Part shown: piece by piece, positions 34,775 through 44,581 of the stretch
Numbering within the stretch: the stretch's first letter is position 1
How the letters are laid out: each line of letters starts with the position of its first letter
DNA from: Tretioscincus oriximinensis
Taxonomy: Eukaryota; Chordata; Lepidosauria; Squamata; Gymnophthalmidae
Assembly (NCBI GenBank): GCA_022410635.1
Contig: JAJVDF010000281.1
Location: forward strand, 89,018 to 153,017
Direction of reading: 5' to 3'
DNA: 64,000 nt
Made by a program: the position numbers and the translations under genes
Notes under the pieces: generated by a model
Told to the model about the DNA's origin: nothing
Database searches by the model: none
The model's input: only the letters and a program-made list of their open reading frames with translations

Positions 34775-37135
34775 TAACAACAGTATTATTACATTCTCAC
34801 CAGATAATCCTTTCACTTTTTAAGAGATATATTTAATTACTTGCTAGGAATACCCAGGAATACTAAGTTACTCACATATTTTATTTACAATATTTCAGAA
34901 TTACTTTTTATCCAAGAATTTCAGAGCCCACTATTATGACTTTTGTACAAGCAACTACAACAAGGTAGGAATTAGAATGATAAAAGCTATGCAATTCAAG
35001 GTAGCTAAGCAAATAAGAATGTCTTAGCTTGGCGCATAGACGGGTGTACCACTTGTTACTCTTTATAATGTCAATGTGCCACTGTAAAGAATGCCTACCC
35101 CTTTGTACATAAACACAAAGGTCTGACATAGAGAGGAAGGTATGCAGTTCTTAGCAAACAGCAGGCTAGAATGGTTTGAGATGTAACTTCTAAGATATTT
35201 AGACTCAAGCATCATTTCCTTGAAAGAGAAGAAATAAAGTCTATGATCATAAACTAGGTGTGTTTCNGGGAATTTAAGCTTGCGTAATTGAATATGTTTT
35301 CTAACATTCACATTCCTTTCCAGAGATCTTTCCCCTGTGAGTATCCGGAAGTCCAACAACAACAGATAATATAAAAGAGATAAAGCTGATTGTGAGATTA
35401 TTTAGATTATGTTGCTGTTTCCACATTGGCCTTAGAACACACTGGACTGAGACAGACAATTTGTCCCATCCTGGTATAGTCTGTCTGCATTTGGTATAGT
35501 CCATCCTATGCCAGATTCGCGCACCATCTTCAAAGGTGCTGCCCAGTTCTTAAAGTCAGCATCCAATCTTCAAAGGCATTGAATGAAAATCAACAGACTT
35601 TGATGTTTCTGATCACTTCTATTGGCATATCCTGGTGCACACCCAAATCAGGCACTCTGATGTATTCCAGATTCTAAACTGTACTTTCCATGTGTCCCTC
35701 ATATGTCTAAACTTGTGTCATAATATCTATCCACCTCATCCTCAACCATTCAGCCATCTTTCTCTTTAAAAAAGAACAACTTATTTTTACTTATTAGATA
35801 TCATCATAAAAAAAATAAAATATGGTGTAAACTCATAATAGATGGATGTAAAAAAAATCAGTTTGACCAGGACTGGCTGGTATAAAATATTATATAATAG
35901 AATAAATATTAATCTATGGGAAAATATGAACCTTATATGAGCATAGTCACATTTGAATAATTAAATGGTAAGATGCAAAGAAGCTCAGGGTGTGTAATGG
36001 AGTACAGTACAACCATTGCAATGATTTGATTAAATTTAGATTAGCTTTATGTTTAGAGAAGGGGGAGAAAGGGAGACTATGGGCAGGTGCACACCATGAC
36101 TTAAANAACCGCAACAATGCTATAATCCGGAATATAGCAATCGTGTGTCCATACACCAGACATATATATTCCGTGACCAGTGCCCCAGTTCTGTAAAATT
36201 GCTCATTGATCTCATCACAATGCAGTCCAATTTTTTNCTTGCAACAGCCAATAGAAACAACTGCTGTGTTCTCTATTGTTTTAAGATCTCGTGTCTAATT
36301 TTTGCCCATGCATACGCTTGCGAGAGTACGAGGGTTCTCCGGAATGATACCTGCATATCTGAGCAATAGTTTATTCCAGGAAAAAAGCATTTATTGCAGG
36401 CCAACTACTGAAAAACACTTAGTACTTGTGCCCGAGATATCCTGATTGCGCTATGAACGAGGTAGAAAAACATAGTGTGCATATAGTCTTAATGGTGCTT
36501 ATATTGTGTTGCACTGTATTGTACAATTTTTGGTTTTTTTTTATTCTATAACCTTACATTAAAAAAAATTAAATATTATAATCAGATCTCTCCTTCCTGA
36601 TATAAACTACTTAGTTTCTCTCCTTGATTGCAAGTGTGGATTATCTCATTTCCTTTTCGAGGGTTGAATTGCTTTCTAGAACTTGAACTGTTTAGCTCAT
36701 TTGTGGCAAAACCGCTTCCTCTTTGGGGTTTGACCTTTTGCTTCTTGCAGGAATCAGGGTTCTGGATTTTAGGAGTAAGTTTTCACTGCAGCTGGGCTGC
36801 GCAGATTGTGTTTGTGTGAAAGCCTAAGTTTCCTTTGGAGGAAGCAAGGAGAAGGAATTTATATGGTTATTTATACCCACAGGATGATACACAGACAGAC
36901 CCAGGAAGATAGCTAGATTTTATTGATTATTCCCCAAACCATATCAAAACATACATTGATCTCCTANCTTCTGAAGAAATGGACATGTCTATGAAAGTTC
37001 ATGCTACTTGTCCTTCTCTTGTTAGTTTCTACATGCTTAGAAGCCCCACCTTGCTGGACTTTCAAAACATACATAAGAGATACTGGATCTTCCTTGTGCA
37101 ATAACAAAATATAACCTGAACTCATAATCAAGAAA
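34775..37135. other. Intergenic, no gene seen
   Basis: About 36965-37065 (GAAGAAATGGACATGTCTAT, GAAAGTTCATGCTACT, CTTGCTGGACTTTC) is a copy of the family at 48.7 kb. N positions at 35267, 36106 and 36237 interrupt frames. Nothing else can be supported. Confidence 0.4.
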
Positions 37136-37138
37136 GTA

Positions 37139-37335
37139 GGCTGACCAGATGACTCCTTTTTTTTGGGGGGGGGGCATGTTTGTTGTTTTTGAAAACCCAG
37201 TTTTGGGGTGCCTCCCAGTTTTTTCTGAGGAATTTTTTTTCAAAAAAAGATTTTTTTTTTCCTCAGAAAAAATCAAGAGGCACCCCAAAACAGGTTTTCA
37301 ACACACACCCCAAAAAAGGGGGCATCTGATCAGCC
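37139..37335. mobile_element. Foldback MITE, TA-flanked
   Basis: The left arm begins GGCTGACCAGATGACTCC and the right arm ends GGGGGCATCTGATCAGCC. The interior is also inverted: TTTTGGGGTGCCTCCCAGTT against AAGAGGCACCCCAAAACAGG, and TTTTTTCTGAGGAA against CCTCAGAAAAAATC. A TA dinucleotide lies immediately outside each end (37137-37138, 37336-37337), the signature of Tc1/mariner-type insertion. There is no coding capacity. Confidence 0.8.
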
Positions 37336-37339
37336 TATC

Positions 37340-39185
37340 AGGAAAGGAAAATTGGTGTTTCTATAAGACAACCCTTTCACCGTTCCCCAGGCATATTTTC
37401 TAGATTAAGCAAAGCCTGATCACAACACATACCCCTGCTGCAAGCAGATTCCTTCTCTGCTGTATTATCATTGCCAGTTTTGTGTTCCCCAACAGACTGT
37501 TTAAGTAGTTTAACTTTCAGGTTTTTCCTTTTTTTTCACACTCTGGCCAGATGTTTTGGTCCAGCTTAGGAGATGCACTTAAAAGCTGTGCAGGGACAGG
37601 AAAAAGACCTTCTTATTATTTCTTTTCTTCTGCACGCCTCAGGCAATTCTTCCAGGTCATCATATTCCTGGGAAAGAAATCCAAGATGAACTTGGCAAGA
37701 CCTTCAGAACTTAAGGTTCTGAAGCAAAGAATTTTCCTGCCATGCAGGGAAACAGGCCGTTCAGTCCCTCTATCCTTTCTCAAATATCTTATGTGCTAAA
37801 TTTGCTTTCCTTTGGGTCAGCCAGAAAAAAATGAAAAAGACTTTCGTGCTCTAGTCTCAAATTTCAGATTTTTTAGGAATCCCAACAATTGGCTCTGCTC
37901 TTCTGATGCTTAAAATTACTCCATTTTAAAAGAAACGTAGATGCTCTATCTAAACACATAACAATTAATCTAACTTCAGTCCTGCAGAACTGGACAAAAC
38001 TAGGAAAGGGGATGATGACACATTTTTTGTGAACATTTTCCAATTAACTTCAGAAATGCTGGAAAAGTGCTTTTATAATAGCTAATATTTATTTATGTTA
38101 GAAATCAGGAGATGGGAATTCAGAGACAAACAAAAAACACAAAACTGATTTTTCTCTTTAACAACCCCTCCACACACACAATTTCAAGATGTCGTGAAAC
38201 AATTCTCCACAATGACCCTGGTCACAGCTTTACTTTTAATCCTAGAAATGCTTCTGAAAAATGAGCTTTATCTTTCTTTTTTCCTGGATTAAATACTATT
38301 TGGGGGGCTGAAGATGAATTGAACAAGGTTTAAAGGCATGAATATGGGCAGTGTTTCCATCCTCAAAGTGAGCATAGCTATTGATTATTTGCCCTGTTCT
38401 CAGGGCTGGGCAAAGATGGCAAGGATTTGGATTACTCTCTGCCACACAGAGCATTTTGCTCCATCTCTCCACAGGCAAGCAGCTAGGCTGCAAATCCAAC
38501 CTAACTGGTGAGAATCCNGTTCAATGGCTGGTCCTCCAAGTTTGAGCATCCCATTAAAGATCTCTCTCTCAGCCTCTTGAATTAATATGATCAAGATTTG
38601 CATTGTTGCATAAGTGATTTTGCAGGGTTTTCACCATGGTCATTTGATTGTTTCCTGCTGAGTGGCTGTCACACTTGACTCTTGTCCCTAATTGGGGCTG
38701 TACTGTAGGTCGGAATTAAGTGTCCATTAATGCTTCTTCAAAGGGCATAGATGCTCCCTGCACAAACCTTGAACCTTACTATATGGGATTACGTTCATTA
38801 CTCAGTAAGAAGCTCTAATGAACTTTCTAAACCGTAAAACTCTTATTTAAATGTGCTAATGAGCTTTTAATTTTTTATTTTAAAAAACCTATTCACTCTT
38901 ATCTTTTGCTGAGGAAATCACTTCGCCATTCTTTTTCAAAGGTCTAGGTGGTTTATGTTGAAAACAATTCTGGAATCAGAGTTGGTAGACCTGATTTCTC
39001 TAAATTTGAAATATAAATATGTTAAAATATTTCACAATAATAATTAACATTCCCCCAAGATATATATTTTAATTTAATAGTGTTGTGGAGTTGTGACTGT
39101 GCAACTGGAGTGAAAGTATCACAAATAAAGGTTTCAATCCGCTCTAGTATTACTTTAGTATATATTTCACATTTCGTTTTTATTG
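37340..39185. other. Intergenic, no gene seen
   Basis: A MITE-type end (TCTAACTTCAGTCCTGCAGAACTGGAC) lies at 37970-37997. The minus-strand frames near 38300-38600 have no motif. Confidence 0.4.
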
Positions 39186-39189
39186 CTGT

Positions 39190-39395
39190 AACCAGCCTTG
39201 AGATGTGTCTGTCATCATCATTGTATTCTTTTAGAAGACGCACCTCTGCTGCTTTTCTTTCCACCTTCAGATAGTGTTTTCTTACTTTTTTTTAAGTGCT
39301 AATTTTGTTCTGGTGTTTTTACTGTTGGCTGCCCTGAGACCTTTGGGTATGGGGTGGGGTATAAGGATATATATATAAAAATACAAATACTAGTA
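39190..39395 (+). mobile_element. L2-like LINE 3' end
   Basis: It parallels 4750-4955: CATTGTATTCTTTTAGAAGA, CGCACCTCTGCTGCTTTTC, then TTGGCTGCCCTGAGACCTTT and GGTATGGGGTGGGGTATAA followed by an AT-rich tail. Confidence 0.7.
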
Positions 39396-39423
39396 TGTTT
39401 TAAAACGAATTACCAAAAAACAT

Positions 39424-39605
39424 GCAGGTACCCCAGAGCCAGTTCAGTGTAGTAGTTAATGTGTTGGACTCTTATCTCGTAGTCTCCCTGGTTGAGTCAC
39501 ACTATTCCTCCAAGAAGCCAATCAGTCACAGTTCTTTAGAACACTCTCAGCCTTGCATGCCTCACAATTGTCTGTTATGGAGAATGCAACAAAATCTATG
39601 TACTC
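39424..39605 (+). mobile_element. tRNA-derived SINE, head and body
   Basis: AGAGCCAGTTCAGTGTAGTA then GTTAATGTGTTGGACTC is the head of a common squamate SINE, with an A-box-like TGTAGTAGTTAATGTGTTGG. The body reads TCTCAGCCTTGCATGCCTCA and CAATTGTCTGTTATGGAGA. It is truncated before the 3' tail. Confidence 0.65.
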
Positions 39606-39645
39606 AAATTATTACTATTACTATTATTGCTATTGTTATTGTTTA

Positions 39646-39803
39646 GGCTGACCAGATGACCCCTTTTTGGGGTGCCTCCCAGTTTTTTCTGAGGAAAAAA
39701 AATTAAAAAAGAAAAAAAATTGAAAAAGTTTCCTCAGAAAAAATTGGGAGGCAGCCCAAAGCTGGGTTTTCAGCCCCCCCAAAAAGGGATAGTCTGGTCG
39801 GTG
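39646..39803. mobile_element. Foldback MITE, second copy of the 37.1-kb family
   Basis: GGCTGACCAGATGACCCC and GGGGTGCCTCCCAGTTTTTT at the left are mirrored by AAAAAATTGGGAGGCAGCCC and GGGATAGTCTGGTCGGT at the right. TA precedes the left end. GC-rich (GCCGCC)-like sequence follows to about 39900. Confidence 0.7.
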
Positions 39804-39809
39804 TTAGCG

Positions 39810-40600
39810 GCAGCGGCGCCGTTCCCCCCCGCCGCTAACACCGTCCCCCGCCTCCCTGCTGCTGCCGCCGCTAACGCCGCCCCCCCACTCGCTGGCATTA
39901 GTACCGTCACCTTTTTTTTCTAGAAAAAAAGCACTGGATATAAAATACACAAGAATTGGTCCCCAGAAGCCCAGGCAGCTTCTTTGCAAAAATTTTGGGA
40001 AATTCCTAGCACAGAGTGTTGCAAGAGAGCTAATCTCTCTTCCTGTCCTGAAGCAACACCCCATCTTAGCAAGTTTACCTTCGCCCATTATCTCAAGGGG
40101 CACCCGTTGTATCTGTAGCCCTGGCTTAATGGCATTAGTCAATTGCCTGGAAAGCCCAGAGGAAGTTTTTTGTCCATCCTTCTCCATGGGGTGAACGACC
40201 GGTCAAAGGTCCTGGAAGCTACAGGGATCAATCTTGTATCACCCAAACCATACCCATATTTGGAGTTTCCTGACTCAGGCTGCACCCCTTGGGAGGAGGG
40301 AGACACGTCACACAGGTGTCACAACCTGGATCCACCTCCGATCCGCCCCAAACCACACCTTCTGAAGTCCCACTTTCTGACGTCTAAATTCTTGTCAATA
40401 AAAACCAGTGCACAGAGGTGCTCTGGAGGTTCCATGACCCACGTGGGCCTCCTAGATCTTGCCTCATGATCTAGGTTTATGGCCTCTGTGTGAGTTCTTG
40501 ATGGGAGTCAGATTCTACACGTGTCTGTATCCTGATGATTCAGCTGCCTCTGATCTGCAAACACCTTATAACGTGGTAAGCAANCCCCTGTCAATTATTA
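39810..40600. other. Intergenic, no gene seen
   Basis: A GC-rich stretch to about 39900 is followed by ordinary sequence. Frames at 39804-40187 (-) and 40143-40469 (+) lack motifs. Confidence 0.35.
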
Positions 40601-41045
40601 GGCTGACCAGATGATCCTTTTTTGAGGGAAGAAACCCAGTTTTGAGATGTTTAACCTGCCCTCCTGGGGCAGAGGTGCCATTTCCCCATTTTTGCTGAGG
40701 AATTTTTTTTTAAAAAACATTCACTGCACTGCTCCTGACGGCACCCTCCCCACAGTAAAAAATAAAAAAAATTCTCACACACTTAAAAAAATATTTTTTT
40801 AAAAAAATCACTGCACCNCCCTAGGGGGCCCTTGCAACTGGGGCCAGCTCCTGAAGGCACCCTCCCCTCAGTAAAAATAAATAAATGCACATTTCTGATG
40901 CACTCCAAAAATTCTCACACGCTTCACAGATTTCTCGGGCAGGAATTTCAGGGGGGAATGCATGTTGGTGGGTGATTTGCATAATTGATGAAAATTAGTT
41001 TTCTAATTTTCTAATTCATGGGCCTCAGAAAACCTGGTCCGTCTA
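40601..41045. mobile_element. MITE of the 37.1-kb family, third and longer copy
   Basis: The left end GGCTGACCAGATGATCC is preceded by TA. A plausible right end is AACCTGGTCCGTC followed by TA at 41031-41045. The interior differs from the other two copies and contains two related AAATTCTCACAC-containing segments (about 40765 and 40905). Confidence 0.5.
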
Positions 41046-41290
41046 TTATTATTATTATTATTATTATGTGGAATTCAACCTAATCTGTATATCATATTAA
41101 GGATATGTAAGTAAATAAAATATGGATGATAAAATACCATAGAGTAAAAATATAATGAACATTTTAGGAAAACGTATTTATTTATATCTCGTCCTATACC
41201 AGGAGGTCTCAGGGTGGTCAATCCCTGTCCTTTTCTTGAAGGGTTAGTGGCAGGGCTCGGTCTTATCCTTCATTCTATTTTGCACCCCTT

Positions 41291-41345
<55 letters not shown>

Positions 41346-41700
41346 TACTTATACCCCGCCCTATACCCGAAGGTCTCAGNGCGGCAAAAACAGTAAAACA
41401 TCAATGCAAAAATTAAAAAAGTTTAAAACTGAATTTTGTTGATACTGTTGTTGTTGCTACAAGTTGAAGTGAATCCTGTGCCCCCTGCCCGACCCTCTGC
41501 CTTGTGCCCTACGATTGGCGTAAACAGAAAATGTGGGGCTCAGGTGGAAGCGCCTGCAAACCATTAAGGCAGAGTTAAAAGAAAGAACAGATGCCAATCA
41601 AGCCACCAGCAGCAGGGGGGCAAAGATCTCACGCTTCCCAAGGTGACTCATATGGTATCGCCCCAATTCTGACCCCCTGGCCCCAGGATGGTATATCCCA
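41046..41700. repeat. Upstream flank with (TTA)n, (TTTA)n and LINE tails
   Basis: (TTA)n lies at 41043-41066. 41165-41215 and 41290-41392 are reverse LINE 3' tails, the second with a long (TTTA)n at about 41291-41346 followed by CCCCGCCCTATACCCGAAGG. The last 250 bases before the CpG island are unremarkable. Confidence 0.7.
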
Positions 41701-43090
41701 ACGGATGCAGGAGAGCCGAGGAGTGAGCGCAGCAGCAGCCGTTTCCTTTAGAACTTAGACCCGTTTGCTCTCCGCTCTCCCTCCCTCCCTCCTCCGCTCT
41801 CTCACCTCTTGATCACCCTCCCCCCTCCCTCCTCCTCCCTCTATAGAATTTCTTCCCTTTGTGTGGGAGCGAGGCGAGCGCGTACACGTGTGTCTGTGTA
41901 TATGCGCGTGCGCGCTTGACTGCCTTGCTGCCCTGCCCGCCCGGGCGTCCCCCTCCTTCGGGCGGAGAGAAGAGGGAGGGGCGGGGCGGTCTGTGTGTGT
42001 GTGTGTGTGTGGAATGAAGAGGAAAAGAGAAATCACGGAATTCTAAACTGGCTGTGCGGGCGGGCGCGAGAGACAAGAGAACTCGGCAAAAGTGGTGGGA
42101 AACTGGGGAAAAGCCGGGCGGGCGGCGGAGAGTTTTGGAAAAGGGGGAGGAGCAATGAGTGAACGGACTAGAACGGCTAAACAGTCAGCCGGCCCAGCCA
42201 GCACCGTCGGCGGCCGAGCGTAAGAACTTAAAAGAGAGCCGTCGAAGAAACGAGCGAACGGGTCGAATAGGCGCCTCGCCTAGCNGNCGCCGACGCCGCC
42301 NCGTNGTGNGGCAGGNAGGCAGGNGGGNGGGNGGGGGGGGAGGGAGGGGTTTGTTAATAGGCTTCTATCGGCAGTTGGCAGCGCGAGCGAGCCGGAAGGC
42401 TCCAAGTTTTTTTGAAAAAAAGGGGGGTTCAGATCGCAGGGAGGGTGAAATCGCCATCCCTCCCCCCCCCCTTCTCTCTGTTCGCGTGGGACCTGCGCCG
42501 ACCCCTCTGTCAGGTATAGTTCGGAGGGAGGGGAGGGCAAGAGGGAAGGGAGTAATTTGGAAAGTTTTTATTTTAATTTATTTTAATTTTAACTGAGGTG
42601 GCGGTTGGGGAGGGGGGGGGGTCCGCGGCGCGCGCGCGCTTCATCGCTCCTCGTCGCCTCCGCCTGCGCTGCGAGCGCGAGCGGCTCTATTGTGAGGCGC
42701 CTGCAGGCAGGGCTGCCGTCCCCCCCCCCGCCGCCGCCGCCGTCGTCCCTCTTTCTCCCCTTCCCTCAGGACGGGAAGAAAGAAAATGGGGGAAAGGCCG
42801 GGGGCTGCGGGGACGCCTCTCCTCCTCTCTTCCCCCTTCTCCCTTTATGGCCTCCCGTCTCAAGAAAAGCCAAAAAGTTGTTGGGCTGAAATTGTTTGCA
42901 TTCCTGCTGCCTGGCTGGCCGGAGGCGGAGGAGGCTGGAAGGCGAGAGAGAGGGGAGGAGGAGGAGGGTCCAGTACTTCTCCGTCTTCCTTGGCTGCCTC
43001 CGGATTAGGAACCAGATAATAAGGATGGGAGGTGAGGAGGGTAGAGGGCGGCGGCGGGGCCTTGAGGGGGTGGCGCCTGGCGGGGTGTCC
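41700..43090 (+). promoter_or_regulatory. CpG island: likely promoter and non-coding exon 1 of the neurabin-like gene
   Basis: This is the only long GC- and CG-rich stretch in an otherwise AT-rich window. It contains GC-box-like strings (GGGCGGGGCGG near 41978), G/C homopolymers, a short (TG)n run at about 41994-42011, and a cluster of N positions at 42285-42330. It lies about 1.5 kb upstream of the first coding exon and in the right orientation to be its promoter. No TATA box stands out, as is usual for CpG-island promoters. The start site and the end of exon 1 cannot be fixed from sequence alone. One plausible exon-1 donor is GGGAG|GTGAGG at 43031/43032. The open frames inside the island come from its GC-rich composition and have no recognisable protein signature. 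Confidence 0.75.
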
Positions 43091-43254
43091 TTTTCTTCAA
43101 GGTTTCTTCCAGTCTATTGAAGGGCCTTGTGTGGTGAGAGAGAGCAGCCTGTGATTCAGATTTACTTTGAAGGAAGTTGGCGGACCCCTCTTGGCAACAG
43201 TGTTCCTCTGGAGACGAGGGTTCGAGGCCCAAGCGTGGTGATTGGGATCCTGCC

Positions 43255-43640
43255 CCACTGAGCCTTGTTCTGGCTTCTACACGAGCCTTATTCTGGGTTC
43301 TGTCTCCGAATAGCATTCTGCCATCTGCATACTAGGGTAGACACACCACTTATTTATGCTACTATAGTTGGATATTCCACAATAAAGCATTGTGTGGACT
43401 GATTTATTCCACAATATCCGTGCTTTATTGTGGAATATCCAATTATCGTGGAATAAATAAGTGATGTGTGGATGTAGCCTTATTTTGGGCTCTCTCTTGG
43501 AATAGGAGCCTGGCATCTGCATACTAGTGTAGACTATGGCAGACCCTGAATTGGGCCAACCACAGTCTATACTGGCATGTGGATGGCCAAGCTCTGTAGC
43601 GAGATATAGTTTAGGATAAGGTTCAATGAGGACAGGACCC
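43255..43640. mobile_element. MITE with 'CACTGAGCCTTATTCTGG' ends, containing a central inverted repeat
   Basis: The left end reads CACTGAGCCTTGTTCTGG and the right end GATAAGGTTCAATGAGG. An internal inverted repeat pairs 43341-43389 with 43421-43470; the innermost 22 bases (GGATATTCCACAATAAAGCA core) are exact. The segment CATCTGCATACTAG-GTAGAC occurs twice, so the element looks nested or internally duplicated. It sits between the CpG island and the first coding exon. Confidence 0.6.
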
Positions 43641-43910
43641 AGAAGTCACATCTCTGCCTTGGCTTGTGTGATTGCATTTTTATTAAGATTAAACGTTCAT
43701 CGGTTCATCTACAGTCCCAAAGAATTGAGTTTAGTTCAGAAAAAAAAAGCCACAACAGCCTGGATTAAGTTCATTCTTCCTGGCGGGAGAGAAATTGAAG
43801 AAGGTTTAAAAGTAAAGATGTGACCAGAGCTCTCTGGAAGGTGTTTCATTTTAGCCTAGCCAAATGATGGGTAGATAAGTTTTGCTTTCCACTCATTCCC
43901 ACCTGCTATT
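43641..43910. other. First-intron sequence, no feature seen
   Basis: Ordinary sequence between two MITE copies; the short frame at 43626-43823 has no motif. Confidence 0.4.
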
Positions 43911-43911
43911 T

Positions 43912-44078
43912 AGGTCCTGTTCCTATTAAACCTTGTTTTGCACTCTATCTTGAAATAGGAACCTTCCATCTTCATACTAGTGCAGTCTATGGGGCCTGTT
44001 TTAGCCTAAACTGGCATGTGGATGGCCAAGCATTGTACCAAAATATAACCCAGAATAAGGCTCAGTGGGGAAAAGACT
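43912..44078. mobile_element. MITE, second copy of the 43.25-kb family
   Basis: It shares ACTCTATCTTGAAATAGGA, CATACTAGTGCAGTCTATGG, ACTGGCATGTGGATGGCCAA and the right end CCCAGAATAAGGCTCAGTG with the element at 43255-43640. Confidence 0.65.
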
Positions 44079-44325
44079 TAATGTACTTAAACTGGTGTAT
44101 TCCTGAAGTCTGAGAGTGCGATCAAACCACATTTTAAACAAATTTAGTAGTTAGTCATCTCTGTTATGTGCTCATTTTTTTACTTTGCTTTGCGTGACTT
44201 TTAGAACTGAACAAAAAAACTAATGACTCCTCAGGTAATAGAATTCCATTTGAGAGAGGCTGAAATGCTTGGCACCCAAGGGTATGGTCACCAAGTTACT
44301 AGCTGTTTCATTTTTCTTTTTACAG

Positions 44326-44581
44326 ATGGCTTTCTGGATAGGAGTGGATTAGCTGCAGCGTTAGTATCCTGTTTTTCCAGCTACATTGCTTGTTCTTCAT
44401 TTCCTCCCGGCCTCGCCAGGACTTGTTTCAATGTTTGCATGGACGAACAAGCTGGTCAGAGGCATCTTCCAGTCTCTGTCTTTCTCCTGTCTGAAATAAG
44501 CTAGGATCCTGCATTGTGGGGGACAGCTGCTATTGGTTTCCATTTTCTGTCAGAAAGGGGTGAAGAGTCTCCTTTTTGAGA
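44326..44581 (+). other. PPP1R9A-like: Probable 5' UTR part of the first coding exon, with short upstream ORFs
   Basis: A strong acceptor (long T-rich tract ending TTTTTACAG at 44325) precedes this stretch, so the first coding exon probably starts at 44326. A second possible acceptor (TTTTCTGTCAG at 44553) would leave only 28 bases of leader. If the upstream acceptor is used, the leader contains uORFs at 44326-44352 (8 codons), 44431-44499 (22 codons) and 44439-44504 (21 codons, different frame). All end before the main ATG. Such a leader would be expected to reduce translation of the main frame, which is an inference from general uORF behaviour. Confidence 0.45.

Noticed and set aside
41755..42076. 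His/Thr-rich minus-strand frames
   Set aside because: They translate a (TG)n run and GC-rich promoter sequence.
42159..43120. Several overlapping frames of 74-145 codons
   Set aside because: They lie in the CpG island, are open in several frames, contain unknown bases and show no domain. GC-rich sequence is poor in stop codons.
44223..44504. 93-codon frame upstream of the gene
   Set aside because: It crosses the strong acceptor at 44325 and is in a different frame from the neurabin-like protein; only its end may survive as a uORF.
44576..44581. Extension of the neurabin-like frame two codons upstream (TTG start)
   Set aside because: The codon at 44576 is TTG, not ATG. The ATG at 44582 has A at -3 and gives the family start MMKTE.
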